Positions 22,191 to 30,170 of a stretch of DNA of 64,000 bases are shown here, one piece after another. Within the stretch, counting starts at the first letter, position 1, and each line of letters opens with the position of its first letter. Position numbers and translations under genes: made by a program. Under the pieces are notes generated by a model. That model saw only the letters and a list, made by a program, of their open reading frames with translations, was not told the origin of the DNA and did not search any database. This DNA comes from Allomeiothermus silvanus DSM 9946 (GTDB lineage Bacteria > Deinococcota > Deinococci > Deinococcales > Thermaceae), in assembly GCF_000092125.1 (NCBI RefSeq), contig NC_014212.1, positions 1,384,001-1,448,000 on the forward strand, given 5' to 3'.

Positions 22191-24302
22191 ATGCGATTGC
22201 TGATGTTGTTGTGGATAGCGATGGGATTAGCCCTGGCGGTGCCTGTCGCCTTTACTTACGCCCCACCCCAGGGCCACCCGGCTATCGCCGCGAAAAGAGG
22301 CCTCGAGGTCCGCTCGGTCTCCTTGAGGGGCAGCTTCCACAACCAGGAAGAAGCCCCCGTGAAGCCCGGGAGTGGGGTCGGGAAGATCGTGCTCGAGCTT
22401 GCCGGGGGGACATACACCTACAAGGGGGGGTGGCCCAATGACAGGGGCACGAGCGGCGAACCCGACCCTCAGGCCAGTAACCCCCCGCCCACCGGCCCGA
22501 TTCCGGTCGTCGGCCCCACCCGGCCCCAACCCAGCGGCGACCTCAACTTCGAGCACGACCCCAAGCTGCCCAAATTCGTCTCGCTGGCGGCGGATGGGCT
22601 CTCGGTGCGCTTTCAGGCCGGGGAGGGCTCGGTGAAGTGGGCCATCGTCCAGGCCGAGGGCAGGAACTACCCCATGCACCGGCAGCTCTGGCAGGACGGC
22701 AGCGAGATCTGGAGGGTAGCGCTTCCCCCCAACATAAAGAACTACCGCATCCGCCTCGAGACCGCCCAGAATAAGCCCGCCGTGTTCGGCCCTTTTGACG
22801 CGAATCATCCGTTGGTGGGCCTGGACTGGGTAGGGAAGAGCATCGGCTACCAGGTCTTCCCCGAGCGCTTCTGGAATGGGGACAAAACCAACGACATGCG
22901 GGCGCTCGAGACCGACGAGTACCGCTTCAACGAGACCTGGAACCAGAATCCCCAGGCGACTAAGCCCTACCTATCGAACTGGAACGACCCACCCGGTGAG
23001 CTGCACTGCTGCCACCAGTATTTCGGTGGCGACCTAGCCGGGTTCCTGGAGAAGCTCCCCCACCTCGAGGCTTTGGGGGTCGGGCTCGTCTACTTCAACC
23101 CGCTCTTCGACTCCGGCTCCGCCCACGGCTACGACACCCACGACTACTACAAAATCTCTCCCAAATTCGGCGACGAGGCTCTTCTACGGCAGGTGCTGGA
23201 CGCAGCCCACGCCCAGGGGATGCGGGTGATCTTCGACTTCGTACCCAACCACACCGGCCTGGGCTTCTTCGCCTTCCAGGACGTGGTGAAAAACGGGCGG
23301 GCCTCCCAGTACTGGAACTGGTACACGATTAGGCGATGGCCGTTCCGTCCCGGCGACGCCTCGGCCTACGACACCTTCTCGGGGGTGGGGAGCTTACCCA
23401 AGCTCAACACCGCCAACCCCGAGGTAAAAAAGTATCTGCTCGAGGTGGCCGAGCACTGGATGCGCTTCGGCTTCGACGGTTTGCGCGTCGACTACCCACA
23501 GGGCATCGTGAACCGCGAGGATTTCTACCGCGACCTGCGCCGGGTGGTGAAGGGGGTTAAACCCGATGCCTACATCGTGGCCGAGATCTGGGTGCGGGAC
23601 CCCAGCTGGCTGCAAGGCGACCAGGCCGATAGCCTGATGAACTACGCCATCGGGCGGGACATCGTGCTGCGCTTCGCCCGGGGCGGTGGGGTGGCTTTGT
23701 ACAGTGGTCGGCGGGCCTTGACCGATCTGGCCCGCATCTACGCCGATTATCCCGAGGCGGTGGTGGGCCAGGGGTGGAACCTCATTGGCTCACACGATAC
23801 TCCCAGGGTGCTCACCGATTTGGGTGGGGGCGCCCTAGGCGATACCCCGTCGCCCGAGTCGCTGGCCCGACTGCGCCTGGCAATGGGCTTGCTCTACGCC
23901 CTCCCCGGAATGCCGATCTTCTTCCAGGGGGATGAATGCGGTTTCACCGGGGAGGCCGGGCAGTACCCGGTCAATGAGCTATACCGCTACCCACTCCAGT
24001 GGGACCGGTGCAACCCCGACGTGCTGGAGTTTTACCAGCGACTCGGCAAGGTTCGGGCTGGCCTAGCCGCTCTGCAAGGCCCGGCGTTCCGGGCCTACGC
24101 GGGTGAGGGGGCGGTGTTGGCTTTTCTGCGGGGCGAGCCAGGTCAGGAGGTGGTGTTGGCGGCTTTCAACAAGGGCAGCGAACCAGCCAACCTGGCCCTT
24201 CCCGGCGGCACCTGGCGCGATGCCCTTAGCGGCCAGACCTTCCAAAGCCAAGCAGAACTCCCGGCGATTGGTTTTCGCTATCTCGTACGGGCGGTGCCGT
24301 AG
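22191..24302 (+). CDS. Secreted GH13 alpha-amylase / neopullulanase-like enzyme
   Basis: Exported glycosidase of 703 aa with a signal peptide (~1-18). A shortened copy of the pullulanase N-terminal module, a Pro-rich linker, an N-domain (~115-205) and a GH13 barrel follow. Catalytic Asp434 (LRVDYPQ), Glu465 (VAEIW) and Asp536 (GSHDT) are intact, with VIFDFVPNHTG as region I. Domain order resembles neopullulanase or cyclomaltodextrinase, but those are usually cytosolic. Relative to the pullulanase motif PPQG-EVRTVSLRG it carries nine to ten extra residues, HPAIAAKRGL, encoded by repeat A. ATG 22191 follows GGAGGGATC. The exact substrate cannot be assigned. Confidence 0.9.
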   Translation: MRLLMLLWIAMGLALAVPVAFTYAPPQGHPAIAAKRGLEVRSVSLRGSFHNQEEAPVKPGSGVGKIVLELAGGTYTYKGGWPNDRGTSGEPDPQASNPPPTGPIPVVGPTRPQPSGDLNFEHDPKLPKFVSLAADGLSVRFQAGEGSVKWAIVQAEGRNYPMHRQLWQDGSEIWRVALPPNIKNYRIRLETAQNKPAVFGPFDANHPLVGLDWVGKSIGYQVFPERFWNGDKTNDMRALETDEYRFNETWNQNPQATKPYLSNWNDPPGELHCCHQYFGGDLAGFLEKLPHLEALGVGLVYFNPLFDSGSAHGYDTHDYYKISPKFGDEALLRQVLDAAHAQGMRVIFDFVPNHTGLGFFAFQDVVKNGRASQYWNWYTIRRWPFRPGDASAYDTFSGVGSLPKLNTANPEVKKYLLEVAEHWMRFGFDGLRVDYPQGIVNREDFYRDLRRVVKGVKPDAYIVAEIWVRDPSWLQGDQADSLMNYAIGRDIVLRFARGGGVALYSGRRALTDLARIYADYPEAVVGQGWNLIGSHDTPRVLTDLGGGALGDTPSPESLARLRLAMGLLYALPGMPIFFQGDECGFTGEAGQYPVNELYRYPLQWDRCNPDVLEFYQRLGKVRAGLAALQGPAFRAYAGEGAVLAFLRGEPGQEVVLAAFNKGSEPANLALPGGTWRDALSGQTFQSQAELPAIGFRYLVRAVP
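22277..22296 (-). repeat. Interspersed repeat A, copy 5 (inverted, in frame in the amylase)
   Basis: On the minus strand the core is TTTTCGCGGCGATAGCCGGG, identical to copy 1. On the coding strand it reads P-A-I-A-A-K-R. It sits exactly where the amylase has extra residues relative to the pullulanase module. Confidence 0.92.
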
Positions 24303-24397
24303 AAGCAACTGTTCACCTTTGAAGGTCCCCCCAGCTCGAATTGAAAGCGTAGCCACGCCCAGCAATTTCTTACTAGCCTAGATCATGCGGGGCTGGG

Positions 24398-24403
24398 TAC
24401 ACT
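24398..24403 (+). promoter_or_regulatory. -10 box for a leaderless azlC transcript
   Basis: TACACT ends 7 nt before the ATG at 24411, with no Shine-Dalgarno sequence. The -35 is weak. Confidence 0.4.
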
Positions 24404-24410
24404 TTCGCCT

Positions 24411-25133
24411 ATGGAGTTATCCCCCGATGAATCCCACCCTGCTGAATCTCGAAAAGCCGCCTCCGAAGGGGTTAGGGACGTCTGGCCGAGCTTGCTGGGA
24501 GTGGTGCCCTTCGGTCTTATTACCGGGGCAGCGGGAACTGGGGCGGGGCTCAGCGTCCTGCAAACGGTGACTTCCTCAGTGCTGCTCTTCGCTGGAGCCT
24601 CGCAACTCGCGGCCTATCAGCTCATGGGGGCGGGTGCCCCTGTGCTGGTAATCGTCTTGACGGTGGCGGTGGTCAACCTGCGGTACGTGATGTATAGCGC
24701 CTCGTTAGCCCAGTACCTGGTAGGCTGGAAACCCTGGTGGAAGGTTCTGGGGGCCTATATTTTGGTGGATCAGGTGTATGCGCTGGCGCTTCACCGTTTT
24801 CGCGAAGGGCACCTCTCGAGGCCCCTGCCCCGCTGGGTCTACTACATCACCGGCTCGGTGCTGACCTGGCTGGTCTGGCAGGTCGCGGTGCTGATGGGGG
24901 CCTGGCTGGGGGCTAAGGTTCCCCCCTCCTGGTCGTTAGACTTTGCCATCCCGCTCTCCTTCCTAGCGATGGTCTTCGCGGCTATCCGAGATCGCCCTAC
25001 CGCGCTGGCGGCTTTAGCGAGTGGGATGGTGGCGATGTTCGCTGCAACCCTGCCTTACAACCTGGGGTTGATCGTGGCTGCGCTGGTGGGGATCGGGGCG
25101 GGGATGGGGCTCGAGCGGAGACAGCATGGCTGA
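24411..25133 (+). CDS. azlC: AzlC-family branched-chain amino-acid exporter subunit
   Basis: Membrane protein of 240 aa with about seven hydrophobic segments and the AzlC core PSLLGVVPFGLITGAAG followed by FAGASQLAAYQLM and VNLRYVMYSASLA. With AzlD it exports branched-chain amino acids or analogues. Its 3' end overlaps azlD by 8 bp, so the two subunits are coupled. Confidence 0.92.
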   Translation: MELSPDESHPAESRKAASEGVRDVWPSLLGVVPFGLITGAAGTGAGLSVLQTVTSSVLLFAGASQLAAYQLMGAGAPVLVIVLTVAVVNLRYVMYSASLAQYLVGWKPWWKVLGAYILVDQVYALALHRFREGHLSRPLPRWVYYITGSVLTWLVWQVAVLMGAWLGAKVPPSWSLDFAIPLSFLAMVFAAIRDRPTALAALASGMVAMFAATLPYNLGLIVAALVGIGAGMGLERRQHG

Positions 25134-25455
25134 ACTGATAATCTGGAGCACTATTGTTATCTCCGGCCTGGTGACTTTTGGTCTGCGTTACTCGTTCATT
25201 GGCTTTGCCCACCGGATGCAAACTCCTACCTGGTTTCGCCCAGCCCTGCGCTTTGTGCCAGCGGCGGTACTGACGGCGTTGGTGTGCAAAGCGCTGGTAT
25301 TTTACGGGGACCGCTACCAGCTCAGCCTGACCAACGAGCGCCTGCTGGCGGGGTTGGTCGCGGCGGGGGTCGCTTACCGCACCAAGAATGTCCTCTGGAC
25401 GACGGTGGTGGGGATGCTGGTGTTGTGGGGATTGCAGGCAGTCCTGCCTAAGTAG
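25126..25455 (+). CDS. azlD: AzlD-family transporter subunit
   Basis: Small membrane protein of 109 aa with four predicted helices and the AzlD signature FGLRYSFI near the N-terminus, then FVPAAVLTALV. It pairs with AzlC, whose gene it overlaps by 8 bp. It ends 8 bp before the convergent HNH gene. Confidence 0.9.
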   Translation: MAELIIWSTIVISGLVTFGLRYSFIGFAHRMQTPTWFRPALRFVPAAVLTALVCKALVFYGDRYQLSLTNERLLAGLVAAGVAYRTKNVLWTTVVGMLVLWGLQAVLPK

Positions 25456-25463
25456 GCCGCGGG

Positions 25464-25982
25464 TCAGATGCGTTCGATATCCGGCAGGTAGGTACGCCAG
25501 GCCTCGGGCAGGTGGGGTAAGTCGGCGACCAGCAAAATCGAATGCCGAGGGGGGACCGGGCGTTTTATGAGGCGCATCCCGGCCTCCTCGGGGGTGCGGT
25601 TTTTCTTCTTGAGGTTGCAGGGGCGGCAGGCTGTCACCAGGTTCTCCCAACTGCTGCGCCCCCCCCGGCTCTTGGGCAGTACGTGGTCCACCGTGAGGTC
25701 ACCGCCCCGCCGACCGCAGTACTGGCAGGTGTAGGCGTCGCGCCGGAGCACGTTGCGCCGGTTAAGCGCGAGCCGCCCAGGCGGGCGGCGGACTAAACGC
25801 TTAAGGCGGATCACGCTGGGTACTGGGTAAGGCCTGCTAGGGGTGCGCAGGTAGTCGCCGGACTCTTCCACCACGTCAGCGGTGCCGTTCATCACCAGGA
25901 TCACCGCTCGCTTGACACTGGCCAGGCCCAAAGCTTCATAGCCTGCGTTGAGCACCAGCACCCGGGGTAGATCGAGGTTCAT
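25464..25982 (-). CDS. HNH endonuclease-family protein
   Basis: Protein of 172 aa. The C-terminal half is an HNH domain with zinc cysteines in CQYCGRRG and CRPCNLKKKN (~86, 89, 119, 122), a catalytic D-H pair in TVDHVLPKSRGG (~99-100) and the central Asn in SWENLV (~114). The N-terminal half (VLVLNAGYEALGLASVKRAVIL) is characteristic of a widespread single-gene HNH family found in thermophiles and cyanobacteria, with no known restriction partner. ATG 25982 is chosen because a -10 box lies 7 nt upstream. An ATG two codons earlier is in frame. Confidence 0.9.
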   Translation of the reverse strand: MNLDLPRVLVLNAGYEALGLASVKRAVILVMNGTADVVEESGDYLRTPSRPYPVPSVIRLKRLVRRPPGRLALNRRNVLRRDAYTCQYCGRRGGDLTVDHVLPKSRGGRSSWENLVTACRPCNLKKKNRTPEEAGMRLIKRPVPPRHSILLVADLPHLPEAWRTYLPDIERI

Positions 25983-25989
25983 CCCCATA

Positions 25990-25995
25990 AGGATA
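25990..25995 (-). promoter_or_regulatory. -10 box for a leaderless HNH-gene transcript
   Basis: TATCCT on the minus strand ends 7 nt before ATG 25982 and would overlap any leader for the alternative ATG at 25988. Confidence 0.45.
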
Positions 25996-26086
25996 CCCGA
26001 TGTAGATCAGGAAAGAGAAAGCCAATTTGCAAATTCGGGGTGGCCCCACCGGCTCCTGCCCGGAAGATGCCTAATACCAGATTCGA

Positions 26087-26116
26087 TTGATTCGTTACCG
26101 AACGGTAACGAATCAA
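26087..26116. promoter_or_regulatory. Perfect 14-bp inverted repeat, TetR-type operator candidate
   Basis: TTGATTCGTTACCG and its exact complement separated by AA. The inner TTACCGAACGGTAA has the spacing of TetR-family operators. It lies ~100 bp upstream of the HNH gene and next to a MITE-like element, so it may be either an operator or part of that element. Confidence 0.5.
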
Positions 26117-26138
26117 CCCGACCAAAGGGAGTGATCTA

Positions 26139-26200
26139 GGATTCAAAAAGACAGCCTCTGGAGTTTTTACCTTTGCAAACTGTCTTTTTGAATCCGGTAT
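26139..26200 (-). repeat. MITE-like palindromic element C, copy 1
   Basis: Sixteen-bp perfect terminal inverted repeats GGATTCAAAAAGACAG / CTGTCTTTTTGAATCC around a 25-nt centre. On the minus strand it begins TACCGGATTCAAAAAG, like copy 2 at 30907. A weaker match to the outer end, AATACCAGATTC, lies at 26072-26083, so a larger element of ~130 bp including the 14-bp inverted repeat is possible. The stem with its T-run could also end transcription from either side. Confidence 0.8.
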
Positions 26201-26207
26201 AAGGCGC

Positions 26208-27881
26208 TCAAGCCGAGCGGCCCATCCGCCTATAACCGTAAAGCAGCGCCAGCCCCGCTGGGAGGAGGGTAAAGGCCAGCAGAAGCCCCAACCACAGTCC
26301 GCCCTCGGGCGAGCCCAGGTAATTGAGGCCCGGCTGGGTGAAGGATAAGTACACCGGCCTCGCGGCCAGGATCACCAAGCCTGCTGAGTGCAACAGCGCG
26401 AGGCCCATATACAATAACCCGCCCGTGCCGATCGGGATCTCTGCGGGGTTCGCCGCGTCGAAGCGGGGGAAGGCGGTGCCCAGCCCTACCCCTAGCCCGG
26501 CTGCGGCTATGGCCGCAGCGATACCCAAGAGCACCGAAATCTCGGTCAGACCTCCGCGCAGGTCGATCACTTGCGGGGAGAAGTAGCCCAGCAAGACCCC
26601 CAGCGGTAGCAGAAAGAAGAGGGCCAAGCCGAAGCGGGTGAGCAAGATGGCCGCCCGCGAGACCGGGGCGGTCTGCACCATCCAGTAGCCCTGGCCCTCG
26701 AGCGAGTAGAGCGGGTAAGCCAAGCGAACCCCCACCCCCGAGATCACGAACCCCTGAAAGGCCAGATGGAGGAAACCGATCACGGTCTTGATCCGCTCCT
26801 GGAGCAGGGGGTTGTCGTCGGGCAGCGGGATGAACTGCAAGCTGCTGGTGTAGAGCAGAACCAGCACCCCCACCAGGATAAGCTGAGCGGCTTGGTTGGC
26901 ATCGCGGAAGAAAAGCCGCAGATCGCGTACCCACAAGGCCCAGGCCAGGTGGATCCCGGCGAGCCGGTCGAAAAAGCCAGGCCGCACCATGCCCCGCTCG
27001 CGTACGGTGCCCTCCAAGGCCCGTACCCAGCCTTGTTGGTAGGCATACCCGGCCACCCCCCCGGCCACTGCCAATAGCAATAGGGAAAGCCCCACCAACC
27101 CCCAGAATTCGCCCTCGAGCCGACCCTGAATAAGCCCCATCAAGGCATCCTGGGCCAGCGCGGAAGGCAGGAACGGCGCTGCTACATCGCGGAAGCTCTG
27201 GAGGAAGCGGTCGAGTTCGGCAGGGTCAGCGAAGTTGGTCCTTAGCAAGACCTCGGGCCGCAGCACCCGCAACAGCAGGATCAATAGCCCGCCCAGCACC
27301 GCCCCGATGGCCGCTGCCCACTCCTTGGCCCGACCTGCTGGGGCATAGCGTACCAGCGGCAAGGCCAGTGCCACCCCCACCACCACCGGGAAGGCGAAAA
27401 GCGCCACGGCAACCAAGGGTGCTCCTACCAGATATAGCGGGGGCGCGCCGAAGTGTTGGCCAAAGGCCAAGAGGATCGGCAGCACAAAGAGGGTCGGGAT
27501 GAGTGCGGTGGTGGCGAAAACCTCCCCGACCTTAAAGAGAAAAACCCTCCGGGCGGGTTGTGGCAGGGCCAACTGCAGGGGTAAGTCCTCCGAGGCAAAA
27601 AGCACCGCTACCGCGTTGGGCAACGCCGATAAGATCACCGACGAGGACAACACCAACAGCAGGCTGCCCAGCATCCGCTCGGCGATCACCTGGAACTGGA
27701 ACCGGGCTACCAGCGCGGTCACCGGGTTGGAGCGGAGGGTTCCCTCGAGGTAGGCCAAAAACCACCCGGTCCCGCTCCAGACCAAATAGCCCAGGCCCAG
27801 CGCCAAAAAAAATCCCACCAGAGCTGTCCCCGGCGATTGCCGGAGGGAGTTCCAGAGGATGCGGTAGCGCAAGATGAGCAT
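26208..27881 (-). CDS. ABC-2 type exporter membrane protein
   Basis: Polytopic permease of 557 aa with about 12 hydrophobic segments in two similar halves, starting MLILRYRILWNSLRQSPG. It resembles the ABC_tran_2 exporter family. It lies 3 bp downstream of the ATP-binding gene, so the pair forms one transporter. The substrate is unknown. The gene ends just before MITE-like element C. Confidence 0.85.
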   Translation of the reverse strand: MLILRYRILWNSLRQSPGTALVGFFLALGLGYLVWSGTGWFLAYLEGTLRSNPVTALVARFQFQVIAERMLGSLLLVLSSSVILSALPNAVAVLFASEDLPLQLALPQPARRVFLFKVGEVFATTALIPTLFVLPILLAFGQHFGAPPLYLVGAPLVAVALFAFPVVVGVALALPLVRYAPAGRAKEWAAAIGAVLGGLLILLLRVLRPEVLLRTNFADPAELDRFLQSFRDVAAPFLPSALAQDALMGLIQGRLEGEFWGLVGLSLLLLAVAGGVAGYAYQQGWVRALEGTVRERGMVRPGFFDRLAGIHLAWALWVRDLRLFFRDANQAAQLILVGVLVLLYTSSLQFIPLPDDNPLLQERIKTVIGFLHLAFQGFVISGVGVRLAYPLYSLEGQGYWMVQTAPVSRAAILLTRFGLALFFLLPLGVLLGYFSPQVIDLRGGLTEISVLLGIAAAIAAAGLGVGLGTAFPRFDAANPAEIPIGTGGLLYMGLALLHSAGLVILAARPVYLSFTQPGLNYLGSPEGGLWLGLLLAFTLLPAGLALLYGYRRMGRSA

Positions 27882-27884
27882 AGG

Positions 27885-28628
27885 CTAAGGGTTGGTCGGG
27901 GCGTCGGCTTGGGCATCTTCGGTGAGCCGCAAGAAAAACTCCTCGAGGTCGGTGCTTCCGTGCTGTCGGAGCAGGTCTTGGGGCGTACCTAAAGCCAAGA
28001 GCCGCCCCCGGTGCACGAGTGCGACCCGGTCGGCTACCTGTTCGGCTAGGTAGAGCTGGTGGGTGGCGTAAAGCACCGCCCGGGAGGCTTTGGAGTAGCT
28101 TTGCAGCAGGTCCTTGACCAGGCGCGCTGCGTGGGGATCGAGGCCCACCATCGGCTCGTCGAGGATCAGCACCGGGGGTTCGTGTAGCAAGGCCATGGCC
28201 AAGGAGAGCTTTTGCCGCATCCCGTGGGAATAGGTTTCGATCAAGCTGGAAGCAAAGCGCTCCAGCCGGAATTCCACCAGCAGTTGCTCGATGCGGGCTT
28301 CCGCTTTTTCCTTGGGTATTCGGTAGATCCCGGCGGCGAAGCGCAATAGCTCGAGCCCGGAGAGCTTCCCGTACAAGTAAGGCCGATCGGGCACATAACC
28401 GAAAAGCCGCTTGGCCCGCACCGGCTCCTTCCACACGTCCACCCCGCCTAATAGCGCCCGGCCCCGGCTGGGCTTCAAAAGCCCCACCAGCGCTTTGATG
28501 CTGGTGCTTTTCCCGGCTCCGTTGGGGCCCAAAAGGGCCAGGGTCTCACCGGGGTTCACCTCCAGGCTCAGATCTTCGAGAGCCCAGAATGTTCCGTATT
28601 GCTTCGCCAGGTGCTCGAGCCGGATCAT
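27885..28628 (-). CDS. ABC exporter ATP-binding protein
   Basis: ATPase of 247 aa with Walker A (LLGPNGAGKST, Lys40), the signature YSHGMRQKLSLAMAL, Walker B (LILDEPMVGLD) and an H-loop (YATHQLYLAEQ). It energises the permease encoded 3 bp downstream. ATG 28628 is chosen because the ABC domain begins at residue 2 (MIRLEHLAKQYG) and a TATAGA box lies 9 nt upstream. Confidence 0.92.
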   Translation of the reverse strand: MIRLEHLAKQYGTFWALEDLSLEVNPGETLALLGPNGAGKSTSIKALVGLLKPSRGRALLGGVDVWKEPVRAKRLFGYVPDRPYLYGKLSGLELLRFAAGIYRIPKEKAEARIEQLLVEFRLERFASSLIETYSHGMRQKLSLAMALLHEPPVLILDEPMVGLDPHAARLVKDLLQSYSKASRAVLYATHQLYLAEQVADRVALVHRGRLLALGTPQDLLRQHGSTDLEEFFLRLTEDAQADAPTNP

Positions 28629-28637
28629 CGCTATAAA

Positions 28638-28643
28638 TCTATA
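28638..28643 (-). promoter_or_regulatory. -10 box of the ABC exporter operon
   Basis: TATAGA on the minus strand, 9 nt before the ATG and without a Shine-Dalgarno sequence, so the mRNA is probably leaderless. Confidence 0.4.
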
Positions 28644-28688
28644 GCTAACCGCTGCCGGGATGGGTTTAGATGACCTCGAGCTGCGGGT

Positions 28689-28719
28689 AAAAATCCCCTC
28701 TTTGAGCAAAAGAGGGGAT
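28689..28719 (-). terminator. Intrinsic terminator of the S41 protease gene
   Basis: Eleven-bp stem ATCCCCTCTTT / AAAGAGGGGAT with a 5-nt loop, followed on the minus strand by TTTTA. It lies 24 bp after the protease stop. Confidence 0.88.
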
Positions 28720-28742
28720 GCGGCACGCCGCTAGCGGTTTGG

Positions 28743-30065
28743 TTACTTAAGCTCTTGCAGGGCTCGAGCCAGGATGGCGTCGTTTTGCGGATCCACCATT
28801 GCGTTGCCGGAGTTATCGTTGGCTGGGCGGGCCGGTAGTGGCTGGCTGAAGGCATACTTGCCGGTTTCATCAGCCTTGGCGGTATAGGTTTTCCCGTCTA
28901 TGGTGAGCGTTACCGTAGCCCCTGGCTTGGCGCCGGTGCCCTCGAACGAGACCGGTACCGGGAAGCGGTTATCCCGCACCACCACATCGGGCTGGATGCC
29001 CTGATCGCGGGTGATGGCCCGCTTCTTGGGAGTGAGCCACTGGAAGGTCACCAGGGTCAGGTCGCCGCCGTTGGCCAGGTCAATCACGTTCTGACCTACC
29101 CCTTTACCGAAGGTCTTCTCCCCCACGATCTTGGCCCGACCGGTGTCCTGCAGAGCCCCCGCCACGATCTCCGAGGCCGAGGCCGAGTTCCCGTTGACCA
29201 GTACCACCATCGGTCCACTCCACTGCACCTGCCCGTTGGCTTCGCAGTACAAGCGGGTCTCGCTGCGGGTCTTGGTGTAGACGATAGGTCCTTCCTTTAT
29301 GAAGGCCTTGGCCACGGAGCAGCCCTGATCCAAAAGACCCCCGCCGTTGTCACGCAGGTCGAAGATAAGCTTTTGCATTCCCTGTTTGCGCAGGTCGCTG
29401 ATGGCCGCGTTGAGCTGGGAAGATACATTGATATTGGCGAACGAGCGCAGCTCGATGTAGCCGATGTTGTCCGGAAGCAACGCCTTGTTCACCTCGATGA
29501 TCTTCACCAGCTCGCGAATGAGTTCAAAACGCAAAACCGCGTTGTTGCCCTCGCGCTTGACCCCTATGGTGACCTTGGTCCCTCGCGGACCGCGGATCTT
29601 GGAGACTATTTCCTCGAGGTCCAGCTTGGTCACGTCCTCGCCGTTGACCTCCACGATCTGGTCGCCTACCCGCAGGCCAGCGTTGAAGGCGGGCAAGCCC
29701 CGGATGAGGCCTTGGATTTGGGCCCCGGTGCCCCCTTGCTGAGCTGGAGCCAAAGTGGCCCCAATGCCGAAGAATTCCCCGCGTAGGTCTTCTTGCCGCT
29801 GCGCAGCCCTGGCGGGGGGCGAGTAGCTGGTGAACTCGTCGCCCAGGGCATTCAGCATCCCCCGGATCCCCCCCTCGAGCACCTTGTTGAGCTGGGTTTG
29901 GTCCAGGGGTTTCAGGTACTGGTCTTGGAGGAGCGAGTAGGTTTCGATCAGGGCCTGACCGTTGGGGTTGCGGGAGAAGCTTTCGGCCCCTCCGCGGTTG
30001 AGTTGGGCGTATACCAGGGCCGCCACTACGGCCCCGCCGATAATGATCCAAGCTCTTTTTTTCAT
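28743..30065 (-). CDS. S41 C-terminal processing protease (CtpA type)
   Basis: Exported or membrane-anchored serine protease of 440 aa. An N-terminal hydrophobic helix (AWIIIGGAVVAALVYA) precedes a PDZ domain (~98-185, GLRVGDQIVEVNGEDV) and the S41 core. The Ser/Lys dyad lies in NGNSASASE and GEKTFGKG. Between the usual PDVVV segment and the terminal DPQNDAILARALQ helix is an extra ~60-residue Ig-like stretch (GAKPGATVTLTIDGKTYTA). ATG 30065 is preferred over GTG 30077 because AGGTGA lies 8 nt before it. FtsE is divergent. Confidence 0.9.
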   Translation of the reverse strand: MKKRAWIIIGGAVVAALVYAQLNRGGAESFSRNPNGQALIETYSLLQDQYLKPLDQTQLNKVLEGGIRGMLNALGDEFTSYSPPARAAQRQEDLRGEFFGIGATLAPAQQGGTGAQIQGLIRGLPAFNAGLRVGDQIVEVNGEDVTKLDLEEIVSKIRGPRGTKVTIGVKREGNNAVLRFELIRELVKIIEVNKALLPDNIGYIELRSFANINVSSQLNAAISDLRKQGMQKLIFDLRDNGGGLLDQGCSVAKAFIKEGPIVYTKTRSETRLYCEANGQVQWSGPMVVLVNGNSASASEIVAGALQDTGRAKIVGEKTFGKGVGQNVIDLANGGDLTLVTFQWLTPKKRAITRDQGIQPDVVVRDNRFPVPVSFEGTGAKPGATVTLTIDGKTYTAKADETGKYAFSQPLPARPANDNSGNAMVDPQNDAILARALQELK

Positions 30066-30170
30066 CTCGTTCGTCACCTGCTTTCTTAGGGTAGCGGTAG
30101 TGGATGAGAAGAGGGTGGTGGGAAATTACGTTCCTCAAGAACCCGCCGGGTCCGTTAGACTAAAAGAAGC

